DNA from: an uncultured Pelagibacteraceae bacterium
GTDB lineage: Bacteria; Pseudomonadota; Alphaproteobacteria; Pelagibacterales; Pelagibacteraceae
Direction: 5' to 3'
Length of the DNA stretch: 59,245 bases
Assembly: GCA_902561075.1 (NCBI GenBank)
Contig: CACEOC010000005.1
Location: forward strand, 1 to 59,245
The position numbers and the translations under genes were made by a program. Positions 19,575 to 29,460 of this stretch are shown here, piece by piece; position 1 is the first letter of the stretch; every line of letters begins with the position of its first letter. The notes beneath the pieces were generated by a model that worked only from the letters and a program-made list of their open reading frames with translations, made no database searches and was not told where the DNA came from.

Positions 19575-20138
19575 ATGAATACAACTGAGACCATAAAAAA
19601 AATTACTGATTTTAGCGATAAATCGTTACTTTTAGTAGATGATGATAATCCTTTTAGAGAAAGGCTTGCAAGAGCCATGGAAAAGAAGGGCTTTGAAGTA
19701 ATACAAGCAGAGGGGGTAAAAAAAGGTATAGATGCTGTTAAATTAAAAAAACCAGCTTTTGCAGTAGTTGATTTAAGACTAAATGATGGAAATGGTTTAG
19801 AGGTGGTAAAAGAAATTCAAAATTCCAATGAGAATAGTCGAATAGTAATGTTGACTGGGTATGGTAATATTCCAACAGCTGTTTCTGCAATTAAACAGGG
19901 GGCAATTGATTACATGTCTAAACCTGCAGATGCCGATGATGTCGAAAAAGCACTTTTAGCAGATCCAAATAAGAAAGCTGATCCCCCTGAAAATCCAATG
20001 TCAGCTGATAGAGTAAAATGGGAACATATACATAGAGTTTTTGAGCTTTGTAATAGAAACGTATCAGAGACAGCTAGAAGACTTAAAATGCACCGAAGAA
20101 CCTTACAAAGAATTCTTTCAAAGAGATCCCCTAGATAG
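19575..20138 (+). CDS. regA: RegA/ActR/PrrA-family response regulator
   Basis: Global redox-responsive regulator of the RegB/RegA type, found across alphaproteobacteria. The 187 residues have an N-terminal receiver domain with acidic cluster VDDD (about 21-24) and phospho-acceptor Asp66 (VVDLRLND). The C-terminal Fis-like helix-turn-helix is very conserved in this family (NVSETARRLKMHRRTLQRIL). The partner histidine kinase RegB is not nearby. It is divergent from the polyamine operon across 145 bases, and its 3' end overlaps bioY on the opposite strand by 8 bases. Confidence 0.93.
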   Translation: MNTTETIKKITDFSDKSLLLVDDDNPFRERLARAMEKKGFEVIQAEGVKKGIDAVKLKKPAFAVVDLRLNDGNGLEVVKEIQNSNENSRIVMLTGYGNIPTAVSAIKQGAIDYMSKPADADDVEKALLADPNKKADPPENPMSADRVKWEHIHRVFELCNRNVSETARRLKMHRRTLQRILSKRSPR

Positions 20139-20682
20139 TTCTTCTTAATTTAACAAGTTGTTTTGTAATAACCGTTAATAATAAAATTTTAGTAACTTCA
20201 GCTAGGAGAAATGGTTTAGCTCCAATATCAAATATTGGTTTGTCCCATCCTAAAAGAAAACCTAACCATGCCATTCCAAGAATATAAATTACTGATACAA
20301 CTAAAATTAATTTTAAGAAAATAATTAAAATGTTTGATTTATAATTAATTTTACCCGCTAAAAATGATGCAAATATAAAACCTATTAAATAGCCCATTGT
20401 AGGTCCTGTAAAATAAATAATACCTGAACCTTTTTCTGGACTGTTTGAAAATACAGGTATACCCAATATTCCTTCAGCCAAATATAAAATTACTGACATT
20501 GTTCCAACTTTCGGTCCGAGAGAAATACCCAAAAGCAATACAACAAAAGTTTGCATTGTCATAGGAACAGGGTAAAATGGTATCTTTATTTTAGCTGAAA
20601 TAGTTAAGAGTAAAGATCCTATCAAAACATATATAGTCTGCTTAATTAGTTTTTGTGATAACGTTTTTTTAACTATTTCCAT
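20131..20682 (-). CDS. bioY: BioY-type biotin transporter
   Basis: Membrane S-component of a biotin uptake system; some BioY proteins work without a dedicated ATPase. The 183 residues have about five to six hydrophobic segments, the PFYPVPMTMQTFVVLLLG motif, and GPTMGYLIGFI. The last is characteristic of BioY. It lies 20 bases after an ABC ATPase gene on the same strand, so the two are likely co-transcribed. That ATPase is not of the BioM type, so a direct partnership is uncertain. Confidence 0.93.
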   Translation of the reverse strand: MEIVKKTLSQKLIKQTIYVLIGSLLLTISAKIKIPFYPVPMTMQTFVVLLLGISLGPKVGTMSVILYLAEGILGIPVFSNSPEKGSGIIYFTGPTMGYLIGFIFASFLAGKINYKSNILIIFLKLILVVSVIYILGMAWLGFLLGWDKPIFDIGAKPFLLAEVTKILLLTVITKQLVKLRRTI

Positions 20683-20702
20683 ATTTTCAACATAACAAAA
20701 AA

Positions 20703-21632
20703 TTAGTTATTTGTTAACGATATAAATACATCCTCAAGATCTCCATCATCAGTTGATATATCAAGAATATTTATACTTTTACTTGTTAAAAACTCAATAA
20801 TTTCATTCATAGTTAATTTATTTTTATCGTATGAAACTACTAATTCATTACTCTCACTTTTAAGAATAGACAAAGATTTTAAAGTAATTCTATCAAAAGA
20901 ATTATTATTTGAAAGTTTGAATCTCACTTTTTTAATATTTATCTTATTTAGGAGATTTTGGGTGCTATCTAGGGCAACTAATTTACCCTTATTTAATATA
21001 CCAATTCTATCACACATTTCTTCGGCTTCATTTAAGTAATGTGTGGTTAAAATTATTGTTACCCCATTTTTATTCAACAATTTGACATTTTCCCATAGTT
21101 GTTGTCTTAATTCTACATCAACACCTGCGGTTGGTTCATCTAAAATCACTATGGGTGGTTGGTGCACAAGTGCTTTAGCAATCATTAAACGTCTTTTCAT
21201 TCCACCTGATAAACCTCTTGCGTAGCTATTAGACTGATTATCTAAAGAAACTATTTTTAATATTGTATCAGTTATCCTATCCTTTTTTTTAACACCATAC
21301 ATTCCAGCTTGTAACTCTAAAAGCTTTCTTGGGCTAAAGAATGGATCTAAATTTACTTCTTGTGGCACAATTCCAATAGAAGCTCTTACTTGTCTTGGAT
21401 TTTTATCAATATCAAATCCCCAAACATTGATTTGCCCGGATGTTTTTAACACGGTTCCGGCCAAAATATTTATGAAAGTGCTTTTCCCAGCTCCATTGGG
21501 TCCTAATAATCCAAAAATCTCACCTTGTTTCACTTCTAAGTTTAAATTTTCGATAGCTTTAACTGTTTGTGAATTATTTTTTTTATAATTTTTCTTTAGA
21601 TTTTTGACAGTTAATACATTTTTTTTATCCAT
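20703..21632 (-). CDS. ABC transporter ATP-binding protein (ABC-2/drug-export type), orphan
   Basis: The 309 residues form an ABC ATPase with Walker A GPNGAGKST, Q-loop GIVPQEV, signature LSGGMKRR, Walker B VILDEPTAGVD and the H-loop TTHYL. They are followed by a C-terminal extension of about 85 residues, as in CcmA/YadG-type exporters. Such ATPases pair with an ABC-2 permease, but none is present here. Downstream at 20 bases is bioY. Substrate unknown. Confidence 0.85.
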   Translation of the reverse strand: MDKKNVLTVKNLKKNYKKNNSQTVKAIENLNLEVKQGEIFGLLGPNGAGKSTFINILAGTVLKTSGQINVWGFDIDKNPRQVRASIGIVPQEVNLDPFFSPRKLLELQAGMYGVKKKDRITDTILKIVSLDNQSNSYARGLSGGMKRRLMIAKALVHQPPIVILDEPTAGVDVELRQQLWENVKLLNKNGVTIILTTHYLNEAEEMCDRIGILNKGKLVALDSTQNLLNKINIKKVRFKLSNNNSFDRITLKSLSILKSESNELVVSYDKNKLTMNEIIEFLTSKSINILDISTDDGDLEDVFISLTNN

Positions 21633-21680
21633 AGAAATTACATTTATAAAATTGAGATAAATTAAGATAACATAAATCTA

Positions 21681-24452
21681 ATGTCTAAAATAAAAAAAAA
21701 TGACCACTATTATTTAATTGATGGATCTGGATATATCTTTAGGGCTTATTATGCTTTACCACCCCTATCTAGAAAAAGTGATGGATTACCCACTGGTGCG
21801 GTTAATGGGTTTTGTAACATGCTTTTTAAGTTATTAGAGGATTCAAAATCTGAGCATAATAATGAGAAACCTACGCATTTTGCAGTAATTTTTGACTCTG
21901 CAAGAAAAAATTTTAGAAATGAAATTTATTCAGATTACAAAGCAAACAGAGCAGATGCACCAGATGATTTAATACCTCAGTTTGATTACATTCGAAAATC
22001 TGTGTTAGCGTTTAATTTGCCCTCTATTGAATTACTAAATTATGAAGCAGATGATTTAATTGCAACCTACGTAGAATATATTTTAAAAGCTGGCGCAAAA
22101 GTTACAATAGTCTCATCCGATAAAGACCTCATGCAGCTTTATAAAAAAAATGTAAGAATTTATGATCCTATGAAAAGTAAATTTATCAATAATGATGATG
22201 TTATAAAAAAATTTGGAGTAAATCCAGACAAGGTTATAGATGTTCAAGCGCTTGCAGGAGATAGTAGTGATAATGTGCCTGGTGTTCCAGGAATTGGTGT
22301 AAAAACTGCTGCAGAATTAATTTCAAATTACGGCAGCATTGAAAACTTATTTAATAACTTAGAAAAAATTAAACAAAATAAAAGAAGAGAAACTCTTATA
22401 GAGAATAAGGATAAAGCTATCATTAGTAAAAAATTAGTAACGTTAAAAAAAGATGTTCCAATTAAAGTAGAGCCTTCTGACTTCTTAATTAAAAAAATTG
22501 ATAAGGAAAAACTTTATACTTTCTTAAGAGATATGGAATTTAACAGATTATTAAGTTCAGTTATTTCTGCTTATGGTGAAATAGATTTCAATGAAAAAAA
22601 TATCAAAAAAGAAAATACAGAAAAAAAAAATATTGATTTTAAAAAATATAAACTAATTAAAAATATAAATGACATTATAGAATACTTAAAAGAAGCAGAG
22701 GAAACAGGTGAAATATGTATTGATACTGAAACTAACTCATTAAATCCACATTTAGCAAAGCTAGTTGGCATATCGTTATCTACGAAGATTGGAAAAGCTT
22801 GCTATATACCTTTGAATCATAAAGATCACCAAAATTTAAATGAAAAAGAAATATTGAAAATTTTAAAACCTATTTTGGAAGATGTAAGCATAAAAAAAAT
22901 TGGTCAAAACATTAAATTTGATTTTATAATTCTTTATCATAGAGGGATTAGTATGAACTCAATGGAGGACACTATGTTAATGTCATATGTGTTAGATGCT
23001 GGAAAAAATAGACATAATATGGATACACTTTCCCAAATTCACTTAGAGCACAAACCAATAAGTTATAAGGAAATTGTAGGCGTTGGCAAAAAGCAAATAA
23101 GTTTTGACGAGGTTGAAATAAACAAGGCTAAGGATTATGCAGCTGAAGACGCAGATATAACCTATCGATTATTCAAAAAATTTTTTAAAAATTTAAAAGC
23201 AGAAAAATTAACGAATATTTATGAAATTTTCGAAAAACCGTTAATTAAAATTTTGTCTTTGATGGAAATCGAGGGGATAAAAATTAATGAAGGTTTCTTA
23301 AAAAAGCTTTCCGAGAAATTTCAAAATAAAATCGATAAATTGGAAAAGGATATCTTTAAAATTTCTAAAAAAAATTTCAAAATTGGATCTACCAAACAAC
23401 TTGGTGAAATAATGTATAACGAACTAAAGATTTCTACTCTTAAAAAAACTAAAAAAGGTAGTTTTGCAACTAGCGCTTCAGTTCTTGAAGACTTAGCTTT
23501 TAAAGGACATTTACTTCCAAAATATGTGCTTGAATGGAGACAATTATCAAAACTCAAGAACACTTATTCTGATACATTACCAGAACATATAAATCCTAAA
23601 ACAAATAGAGTGCATACGTCATTTTTATTGGCTGCCACCTCTACAGGTAGGTTAGCTTCTAGTGATCCAAATTTACAAAACATTCCTATTAAAACTAGTG
23701 ATGGAAATGATATTAGAAAAGCTTTTGTGGCTGAAAAAAATAAAAGTCTTATCTCAGCTGATTATAATCAAATTGAAATGAGAATACTTTCAGATTTAGC
23801 AGATGTAAAAGAATTAAAAAAAGCATTTAAAAATGATGAAGATATTCATTCATTAACAGCTAGTCAGGTGTTTAACACAGATATAAAAAAAGTAAATTCT
23901 GATATGCGCAGAAAAGCAAAAGCAATTAATTTTGGAATTATTTATGGGATTTCACAATATGGACTTGCAAAACAAATTGGAGTCTCGACAACAGAGGCTA
24001 CTGAATTCTTAAACTCTTATTTTCTAAAATTTCCAGAAATAAAAGAATACATGTCATCAACCATAAAGTTTTGTCGTAAAAGTGGATATGTTAATAATAT
24101 TTTTGGTAGAAGAACTCATATTACTGGTATAAATGACAAAAATTTTAACATTCGAAATTTTCAAGAAAGAGCAGCAATAAATGCACCAATTCAAGGATCA
24201 GCGTCTGAAATTATGAGAATGGCAATGATAAGAATTTCAGAAAAATTAAAAGATAATAAAATTTATGATACAAAAATGATTTTACAAATACATGATGAGT
24301 TAATATTTGAGGCACCAAGCAAAGATACTGCAAAAATAAGTAAAATAATAAAAAAAGAAATGACCAGTGTTCAAAATAGTGAGTTACATTCTTTTACTAT
24401 ACCATTATCAGTAGATATAAATGTAGGTGATAATTGGGGGGTATTACATTAG
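21681..24452 (+). CDS. polA: DNA polymerase I
   Basis: Repair and Okazaki-fragment-processing polymerase. The 923 residues hold all three domains. The 5' nuclease/FEN domain spans about 1-290, with DGSGYIFRAYYA, ADDLIAT and GDSSDNVPGVPGIGVKTA. The 3'-5' exonuclease domain (about 315-500) retains the ICIDTETNSL metal-binding residues, so proofreading is probably intact. The polymerase domain has motif A LISADYNQIEMR, motif B RRKAKAINFGIIYG and motif C QIHDELIFE. It is divergent from the ABC ATPase gene across 48 bases. Confidence 0.98.
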   Translation: MSKIKKNDHYYLIDGSGYIFRAYYALPPLSRKSDGLPTGAVNGFCNMLFKLLEDSKSEHNNEKPTHFAVIFDSARKNFRNEIYSDYKANRADAPDDLIPQFDYIRKSVLAFNLPSIELLNYEADDLIATYVEYILKAGAKVTIVSSDKDLMQLYKKNVRIYDPMKSKFINNDDVIKKFGVNPDKVIDVQALAGDSSDNVPGVPGIGVKTAAELISNYGSIENLFNNLEKIKQNKRRETLIENKDKAIISKKLVTLKKDVPIKVEPSDFLIKKIDKEKLYTFLRDMEFNRLLSSVISAYGEIDFNEKNIKKENTEKKNIDFKKYKLIKNINDIIEYLKEAEETGEICIDTETNSLNPHLAKLVGISLSTKIGKACYIPLNHKDHQNLNEKEILKILKPILEDVSIKKIGQNIKFDFIILYHRGISMNSMEDTMLMSYVLDAGKNRHNMDTLSQIHLEHKPISYKEIVGVGKKQISFDEVEINKAKDYAAEDADITYRLFKKFFKNLKAEKLTNIYEIFEKPLIKILSLMEIEGIKINEGFLKKLSEKFQNKIDKLEKDIFKISKKNFKIGSTKQLGEIMYNELKISTLKKTKKGSFATSASVLEDLAFKGHLLPKYVLEWRQLSKLKNTYSDTLPEHINPKTNRVHTSFLLAATSTGRLASSDPNLQNIPIKTSDGNDIRKAFVAEKNKSLISADYNQIEMRILSDLADVKELKKAFKNDEDIHSLTASQVFNTDIKKVNSDMRRKAKAINFGIIYGISQYGLAKQIGVSTTEATEFLNSYFLKFPEIKEYMSSTIKFCRKSGYVNNIFGRRTHITGINDKNFNIRNFQERAAINAPIQGSASEIMRMAMIRISEKLKDNKIYDTKMILQIHDELIFEAPSKDTAKISKIIKKEMTSVQNSELHSFTIPLSVDINVGDNWGVLH

Positions 24453-24517
24453 ATATATAATAAAATATTTGTTAAGTATTGCCCTAATTAGAACAATTTA
24501 GTATTTTTAATTATCTT

Positions 24518-25216
24518 ATGACGGGAACCATAGCATTAGTAGATGATGATAGAAATATATTAACTAGTATTAGTATCGCGCTTGAAAAAGAGGGCTTCAA
24601 AGTACAAACTTATCTTGATGGCGAAAGTGCACTCATCGGATTGTCTAGGACACCACCAGATTTAGCGATTATTGATATCAAAATGCCTAAAATGGATGGA
24701 GAAGAATTGCTTAAAAAATTAAGAAAAAAAACAACAATGCCAGTAATATTTTTGACCTCAAAGGACGATGAGGTTGACGAACTTTTGGGATTAAAATTAG
24801 GTGCTGATGACTTTGTAAAAAAATCTGGTGGCTTTTCAATTAAAGTCTTAATTGAAAGGATAAGAGTTCAGTTAAGAAAAAAGGACAATAATATAGAGGA
24901 TACAAAAAATATTATTTCCCACGGAAAACTTAAATTAGATCCAGCCCAGCTAGAGTGTGAATGGAATGGAAAGCAGTTACCAGATAAACTTACGACTACT
25001 GAATTTCTAATAGTAAAGGAGTTAGCTAAAAGACCTGGCATAATTAAAGAAAGAGCACAATTAATGGATATAGCTTATAGAGAAGATACTGATATAGAGG
25101 ATAGAACTATTGATAGCCACGTTAAAAGAATAAGAAAGAAGTTTAAAAAAGTTGATAATACTTTTTCGGCGATAGAAACAAGATATGGAAGTGGTTATCG
25201 TTGGAATGTAAATTAA
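24518..25216 (+). CDS. chvI: ChvI-type two-component response regulator
   Basis: OmpR/PhoB-class transcription factor of the ChvG/ChvI system, which in other alphaproteobacteria controls envelope and acid-stress genes. The 232 residues have a receiver domain with LVDDDRN (about 7-13) and phospho-acceptor Asp53 (AIIDIKMPKMDG). A winged-helix output domain follows from about 130, ending in RTIDSHVKRIRKKF and ETRYGSGYRW. Its TAA overlaps the ATG of the sensor kinase by one base (TAATG), so the pair is translationally coupled. Confidence 0.93.
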   Translation: MTGTIALVDDDRNILTSISIALEKEGFKVQTYLDGESALIGLSRTPPDLAIIDIKMPKMDGEELLKKLRKKTTMPVIFLTSKDDEVDELLGLKLGADDFVKKSGGFSIKVLIERIRVQLRKKDNNIEDTKNIISHGKLKLDPAQLECEWNGKQLPDKLTTTEFLIVKELAKRPGIIKERAQLMDIAYREDTDIEDRTIDSHVKRIRKKFKKVDNTFSAIETRYGSGYRWNVN

Positions 25217-26754
25217 TGATTAATAAAATATTAAAAAATCTCTCCATTCTCAAAAAATTTTTATTCATTAATTTTCTTATTTTTTTAATAATTAGTATTC
25301 TCACTGTAATATATGTTCGTAGCATTCAACCTAGTCTTATTAAGAATAAATCCACAAATCATTTCAAAATTATTGATAACACCGTTGGTCATTTAAAAAG
25401 ATTGAATATTGATTTCAATCGATCGGATATAAGAAATTTTTTTCTTTCAACAAAATTTTTATTTCAGACAATTGATAGAGCCATAATATTTGATAATAAT
25501 TTTGATGTTGTTTCTGATACAAATAGTCTTGATCTAGATCCGAGATCATTTTCCAATACTATTGAGGTTATAGAAATGAATAATATAGATGATAAAAAAA
25601 ATATTTTAGCTGACGGAGAATCTTCACAAGAGGTTATAAATAATAATTTTCTTTCAAAAGAACTAGAACAATATTCAAAATCAAAAAATCTAGGAAAACA
25701 TTTTACTTTTACGAATGAAATTCTAGATGAATTTACAGTAATAAGTATAAAAAATATTTCTATTGGTAATAAAAACTTAGGTTTTATTGCAGTGCTAGAA
25801 AATGCTAACGATATTCAAATTGCAATCAAAGAGAGAAAAAACTTTGTTATCAGAACTGCATTAATAATTGTAGTAGTAATATTTATATTCTCTTATGTTC
25901 TAAATAGATATTTTTTAAAGCCAATTATGAATTTGGTTTATTACACTCAGTTAATTAAGGAAAAAAGTAATGAACAAACTAATATTGAATTATATAAAAA
26001 TAGAAATGACGAGATTGGATATTTATCAAAATCTATGGAAGAAATGACAACACAACTTCAAAAAAGAATAAATACTGCCGAAAATTTTTCTAAAGATTTA
26101 GTTCATGAAATAAGAAATCCCTTAGCCTCTCTTAAAAGTGCGTCTGAAATTATTTCTGAGTCTGAAAATAAAGAACAAAGAAATAAATTAATAAAAATTG
26201 TTTCCCATGATGTTGAAAGAATAGAGAGATTAATTACAGATTATTCACAAATGTTAAAAGATGAAGTTGCAATTTCATCCGAAAAAATGATTAAAATTGA
26301 TTTAGAAAATATTCTTAATTCTGTGGTCGATGATTTTAATAGTATTTACAATACCAAAAGAGGAATAAAAGTTAATTTGAGAACTAATGGATCAAAAAAT
26401 TATGAAATCTATGGAATTGAAAACAGAATTGAGCAGATTGTTGCAAATTTATTGGATAATTCCGTTTCATTTAGTCAAGATAATCAAAAAATAAATATTT
26501 ACTTGAGTAAAGACAAAAATAATAAGATTAAATTAAATGTTGTAGATAATGGAACGGGATTTAAAGAAAATGAAACAAACAAAATATTTAACAGGTTTTA
26601 TAGTAACAGACCCGACAAGTTTGGCGAACATTCGGGTTTAGGACTGAATATTGTTAAGAATCTTGTGGAGTTACACAACGGAACAATTAGCGCACGAAAT
26701 AATGAAAATAAAGGGGCTAATATAGAGATTATTTTCCCAGAAGCTAATTCTTAA
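25216..26754 (+). CDS. chvG: ChvG-type sensor histidine kinase
   Basis: Membrane histidine kinase partner of ChvI. The start at 25216 (MINKILKN) is used rather than an upstream TTG at 25201, because it overlaps the chvI stop in the common TAATG form. The 512 residues comprise a transmembrane helix (about 15-34), a periplasmic region of about 170 residues, a second helix (about 213-231) and a HAMP segment. The H-box is KDLVHEIRNPLASLKSA (His297), followed by N and G boxes with ANLLDNSVSFS and GLGLNIVKNLVELHNG. It lies directly upstream of ahcY. Confidence 0.93.
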   Translation: MINKILKNLSILKKFLFINFLIFLIISILTVIYVRSIQPSLIKNKSTNHFKIIDNTVGHLKRLNIDFNRSDIRNFFLSTKFLFQTIDRAIIFDNNFDVVSDTNSLDLDPRSFSNTIEVIEMNNIDDKKNILADGESSQEVINNNFLSKELEQYSKSKNLGKHFTFTNEILDEFTVISIKNISIGNKNLGFIAVLENANDIQIAIKERKNFVIRTALIIVVVIFIFSYVLNRYFLKPIMNLVYYTQLIKEKSNEQTNIELYKNRNDEIGYLSKSMEEMTTQLQKRINTAENFSKDLVHEIRNPLASLKSASEIISESENKEQRNKLIKIVSHDVERIERLITDYSQMLKDEVAISSEKMIKIDLENILNSVVDDFNSIYNTKRGIKVNLRTNGSKNYEIYGIENRIEQIVANLLDNSVSFSQDNQKINIYLSKDKNNKIKLNVVDNGTGFKENETNKIFNRFYSNRPDKFGEHSGLGLNIVKNLVELHNGTISARNNENKGANIEIIFPEANS

Positions 26755-26792
26755 GTTGATTATATTATGGAAAGTTGTTAAAAGCCTCGCTC

Positions 26793-28079
26793 ATGGAAGA
26801 TTTTAAAGTAAAAGACATTACTCAAGCTGATTTCGGTAGAAAAGAAATTTCACTAGCCGAAACCGAAATGCCTGGATTAATGGCATTAAGAAAAGAATAT
26901 AAAGGAAAAAAACCTCTAAAAGGTGCAAGGATAGTTGGATGTCTTCATATGACAATACAGACTGCTGTACTAATAGAAACTTTAGTTGAATTAGGAGCTG
27001 AAGTTAGATGGTCGTCTTGCAATATATTTTCTACTCAGGATCACGCGGCTGCTGCAATAGCAAAAGTGGGTATTCCTGTATTTGCATGGAAAGGTGAGAC
27101 TGAAGAGGAATATTGGTGGTGTGTAAGACAAACAATAGAGGGAAAAAAAGATTGGAAGCCCAATATGATCTTGGATGATGGTGGTGACCTTACAGCTTTA
27201 ATGCATAAAGATTATAAAGAATTAATGAAAGATATAAAGGGTTTATCAGAAGAAACAACAACTGGTGTTTTAGCATTAAAAAAAATGGAACAAGATGGAA
27301 CACTTTTAGTTCCAGCAATTAACGTGAATGATTCTGTTACGAAATCTAAATTTGATAATTTATATGGTTGCAGAGAAAGTTTAGTTGACGGAATTAAACG
27401 CGCAACTGATGTTATGATGTCTGGTAAAGTAGCTATAGTCGCAGGTTTCGGTGATGTAGGGAAAGGTAGTGCTGCATCTTTAAGGCAATCTGGTGCAAGA
27501 GTAATGGTTACGGAAACAGATCCTATTTGCGCGCTTCAAGCAGCTATGGAAGGTTATGAGGTTGTGACCATGGATGATATGATAAGTCAAGCTGATATCG
27601 TAGTAACTGCAACTGGAAATAAAGATATAGTCACTGCAGATCATATGAGAGAAATGAAAGATAGAGCCATATTATGTAATATTGGACATTTCGATAATGA
27701 GATACAAGTCGAAGCCCTTAAAAATTATAAATGGGATGAAATAAAACCTCAAGTCCATGAAATAACTTTACCAAGTGAGAAACGTATAATCCTTCTTGCT
27801 GAAGGAAGACTTGTTAATCTTGGTTGTGCAACAGGACATCCAAGTTTTGTGATGAGTGCATCATTTACAAACCAAGTCACAGCTCAAATAGAACTATGGA
27901 ATAATTCAGAAAAGTATGAAAAAAAAGTTTATGTCTTACCAAAACACTTAGATGAAAAAGTAGCAATGCTTCATTTAGAAAAAGTAGGAGCTAAATTAAC
28001 AAAACTTTCTAAGGATCAAGCTGACTACATAAGTGTAAAACAAGAGGGGCCTTATAAACCCGATGCATATCGGTACTAA
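26793..28079 (+). CDS. ahcY: Adenosylhomocysteinase
   Basis: Cytoplasmic NAD-dependent enzyme that hydrolyses S-adenosylhomocysteine to homocysteine and adenosine, relieving product inhibition of methyltransferases. The start at the ATG at 26793 (MEDFKVKDI) is preferred over the TTG at 26775. The 428 residues show [35 protein letters not shown], the NAD-binding [11 protein letters not shown], and the C-terminal Lys-Tyr pair near PYKPDAYRY. No SAH riboswitch fits in the 38-base gap upstream. It overlaps tsaE by 17 bases. Confidence 0.97.
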   Translation: MEDFKVKDITQADFGRKEISLAETEMPGLMALRKEYKGKKPLKGARIVGCLHMTIQTAVLIETLVELGAEVRWSSCNIFSTQDHAAAAIAKVGIPVFAWKGETEEEYWWCVRQTIEGKKDWKPNMILDDGGDLTALMHKDYKELMKDIKGLSEETTTGVLALKKMEQDGTLLVPAINVNDSVTKSKFDNLYGCRESLVDGIKRATDVMMSGKVAIVAGFGDVGKGSAASLRQSGARVMVTETDPICALQAAMEGYEVVTMDDMISQADIVVTATGNKDIVTADHMREMKDRAILCNIGHFDNEIQVEALKNYKWDEIKPQVHEITLPSEKRIILLAEGRLVNLGCATGHPSFVMSASFTNQVTAQIELWNNSEKYEKKVYVLPKHLDEKVAMLHLEKVGAKLTKLSKDQADYISVKQEGPYKPDAYRY

Positions 28080-28536
28080 TTCAAAAAAATTAGATATTTC
28101 ATCAGAAAAAAAAACACGCGCATTAGCAAAAAGGCTTAGCAATTTTTTTAAAAGAGGAGATCTTGTATTTTTATTTGGAGAAATAGGTACAGGAAAAACT
28201 ACTTTTGTAAAAAATTTTATAAATAATTTACAAAAAAAAAACCAAGAAAATATTACGGAAGTTCCAAGTCCAACATTCAATATATTAAACGAATATAAAA
28301 TAAAAAATTTGGATATTTATCACTATGATCTTTATAGGGTAAAAGATAAGCAGGAATTACAGAATTTAGGCCAAATAAATGAAAACAGTAATGCATTAGT
28401 ATTTGTTGAATGGCCAGAATTATTAAAAAAAAATATTTTAAACTATATAGGTTTACATTTTGAGTACGAGGACAATTTAAATAAAAGATCACTAATAATT
28501 CACTCAAAAAATAAGAAATTAATTGATGGAATTTAA
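28063..28536 (+). CDS. tsaE: tRNA threonylcarbamoyladenosine biosynthesis protein TsaE
   Basis: ATPase of the TsaBDE complex that makes the t6A modification at position 37 of ANN-decoding tRNAs. The 157 residues have the P-loop [13 protein letters not shown] (about 40-52) and the [11 protein letters not shown] and HYDLYRV segments that define TsaE. It is followed by amgK with an 11-base overlap and murU, a neighbour order common in alphaproteobacteria. Confidence 0.95.
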   Translation: MHIGTNSKKLDISSEKKTRALAKRLSNFFKRGDLVFLFGEIGTGKTTFVKNFINNLQKKNQENITEVPSPTFNILNEYKIKNLDIYHYDLYRVKDKQELQNLGQINENSNALVFVEWPELLKKNILNYIGLHFEYEDNLNKRSLIIHSKNKKLIDGI

Positions 28537-29458
28537 ACAATTAGAAAAGTTATCTGGTGATGCTTCTTTCAGAAAGTTTTATAGGCATAAAAAAAATAAA
28601 TCTATAATTGTTTACTGCAAAAAAGAAAAATTTAAAAATTTGATTATTTATGAAGCAGTAAATAGATTTCTTAAAAATAACAATATTAATACACCTAAGC
28701 TAATAAGCGAAAATTATAAAAAAAATTTTATAGAAATTGAAGATCTAGGTAATTTAACAGGATTAAAAAAATATAAAAGTTTTAAAATTAATAATTATAA
28801 AAAGTTATTTAAAATTTTGAAAAAAATTCAAAATATTAAATCAAAAAAAATAAAGACTTTTTTGAAAAAAATATACAAGATACCAATATATTCAGATAAA
28901 TTATTATTAGATGAGGCAAAATTATTTTCTAGTTGGTATTTACCTACCAAAATAAAAAAAAATGAATCAAAAGTTTTAAATGAATTAAATAAAATTTTAA
29001 AAAAAGTAATTAGAAAATTAATGATTAAAAAAAGAGTATTAGTTCATAGAGATTTTCATATATCGAATATAATGCTTAATCATAAAAAAATATATCTAAT
29101 TGATACCCAAGATCTAATTTATGGAAATCCAGCTTATGATGTTGCGTCTCTTATAGATGATGTAAGATTTAAAATAAGTTTAAAAAATAGAGAGATTCTT
29201 TATAAAAATTTTATTTTGAATGAGAAAAAAAATTTTTCAAGTAAACTTAGAAACGATTTTGAAATACTTTCTACCTTAAGAAATTTAAAAATTATAGGAA
29301 TTTTTACAAGACTTTCAAAAAGAGATAAAAAATATTCATATGTGAAGATGATTCCTTATGCTTGGCAAATGATTGAAGAAAGGCTTACTCAGAATAGTAA
29401 TCTTTATGAATTAAAATCTTTTTTTGACAGATATTTTCCTAAAAATTTAAGAATTTGA
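28526..29458 (+). CDS. amgK: AmgK-like sugar kinase (aminoglycoside-phosphotransferase fold)
   Basis: Predicted anomeric kinase for N-acetylmuramate or N-acetylglucosamine in cell-wall recycling. The 310 residues from the ATG at 28526 show a kinase-like fold with VLVHRDFHISNIM (catalytic Asp176, Asn181) and IDTQDLIYGNPAYDVASL (metal-binding Asp193). The ATG is chosen over a TTG one codon earlier. Its position directly before a MurU-like nucleotidyltransferase is the diagnostic context, since AmgK and MurU act in sequence to make UDP-MurNAc. Sequence alone would only say phosphotransferase family. Confidence 0.82.
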   Translation: MEFKQLEKLSGDASFRKFYRHKKNKSIIVYCKKEKFKNLIIYEAVNRFLKNNNINTPKLISENYKKNFIEIEDLGNLTGLKKYKSFKINNYKKLFKILKKIQNIKSKKIKTFLKKIYKIPIYSDKLLLDEAKLFSSWYLPTKIKKNESKVLNELNKILKKVIRKLMIKKRVLVHRDFHISNIMLNHKKIYLIDTQDLIYGNPAYDVASLIDDVRFKISLKNREILYKNFILNEKKNFSSKLRNDFEILSTLRNLKIIGIFTRLSKRDKKYSYVKMIPYAWQMIEERLTQNSNLYELKSFFDRYFPKNLRI

Positions 29459-29460
29459 AA

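Noticed and set aside
26755-26792. SAH riboswitch before ahcY
   Set aside because: The gap is only 38 bases and has no G+C-rich stems, which is too small for the SAH aptamer.
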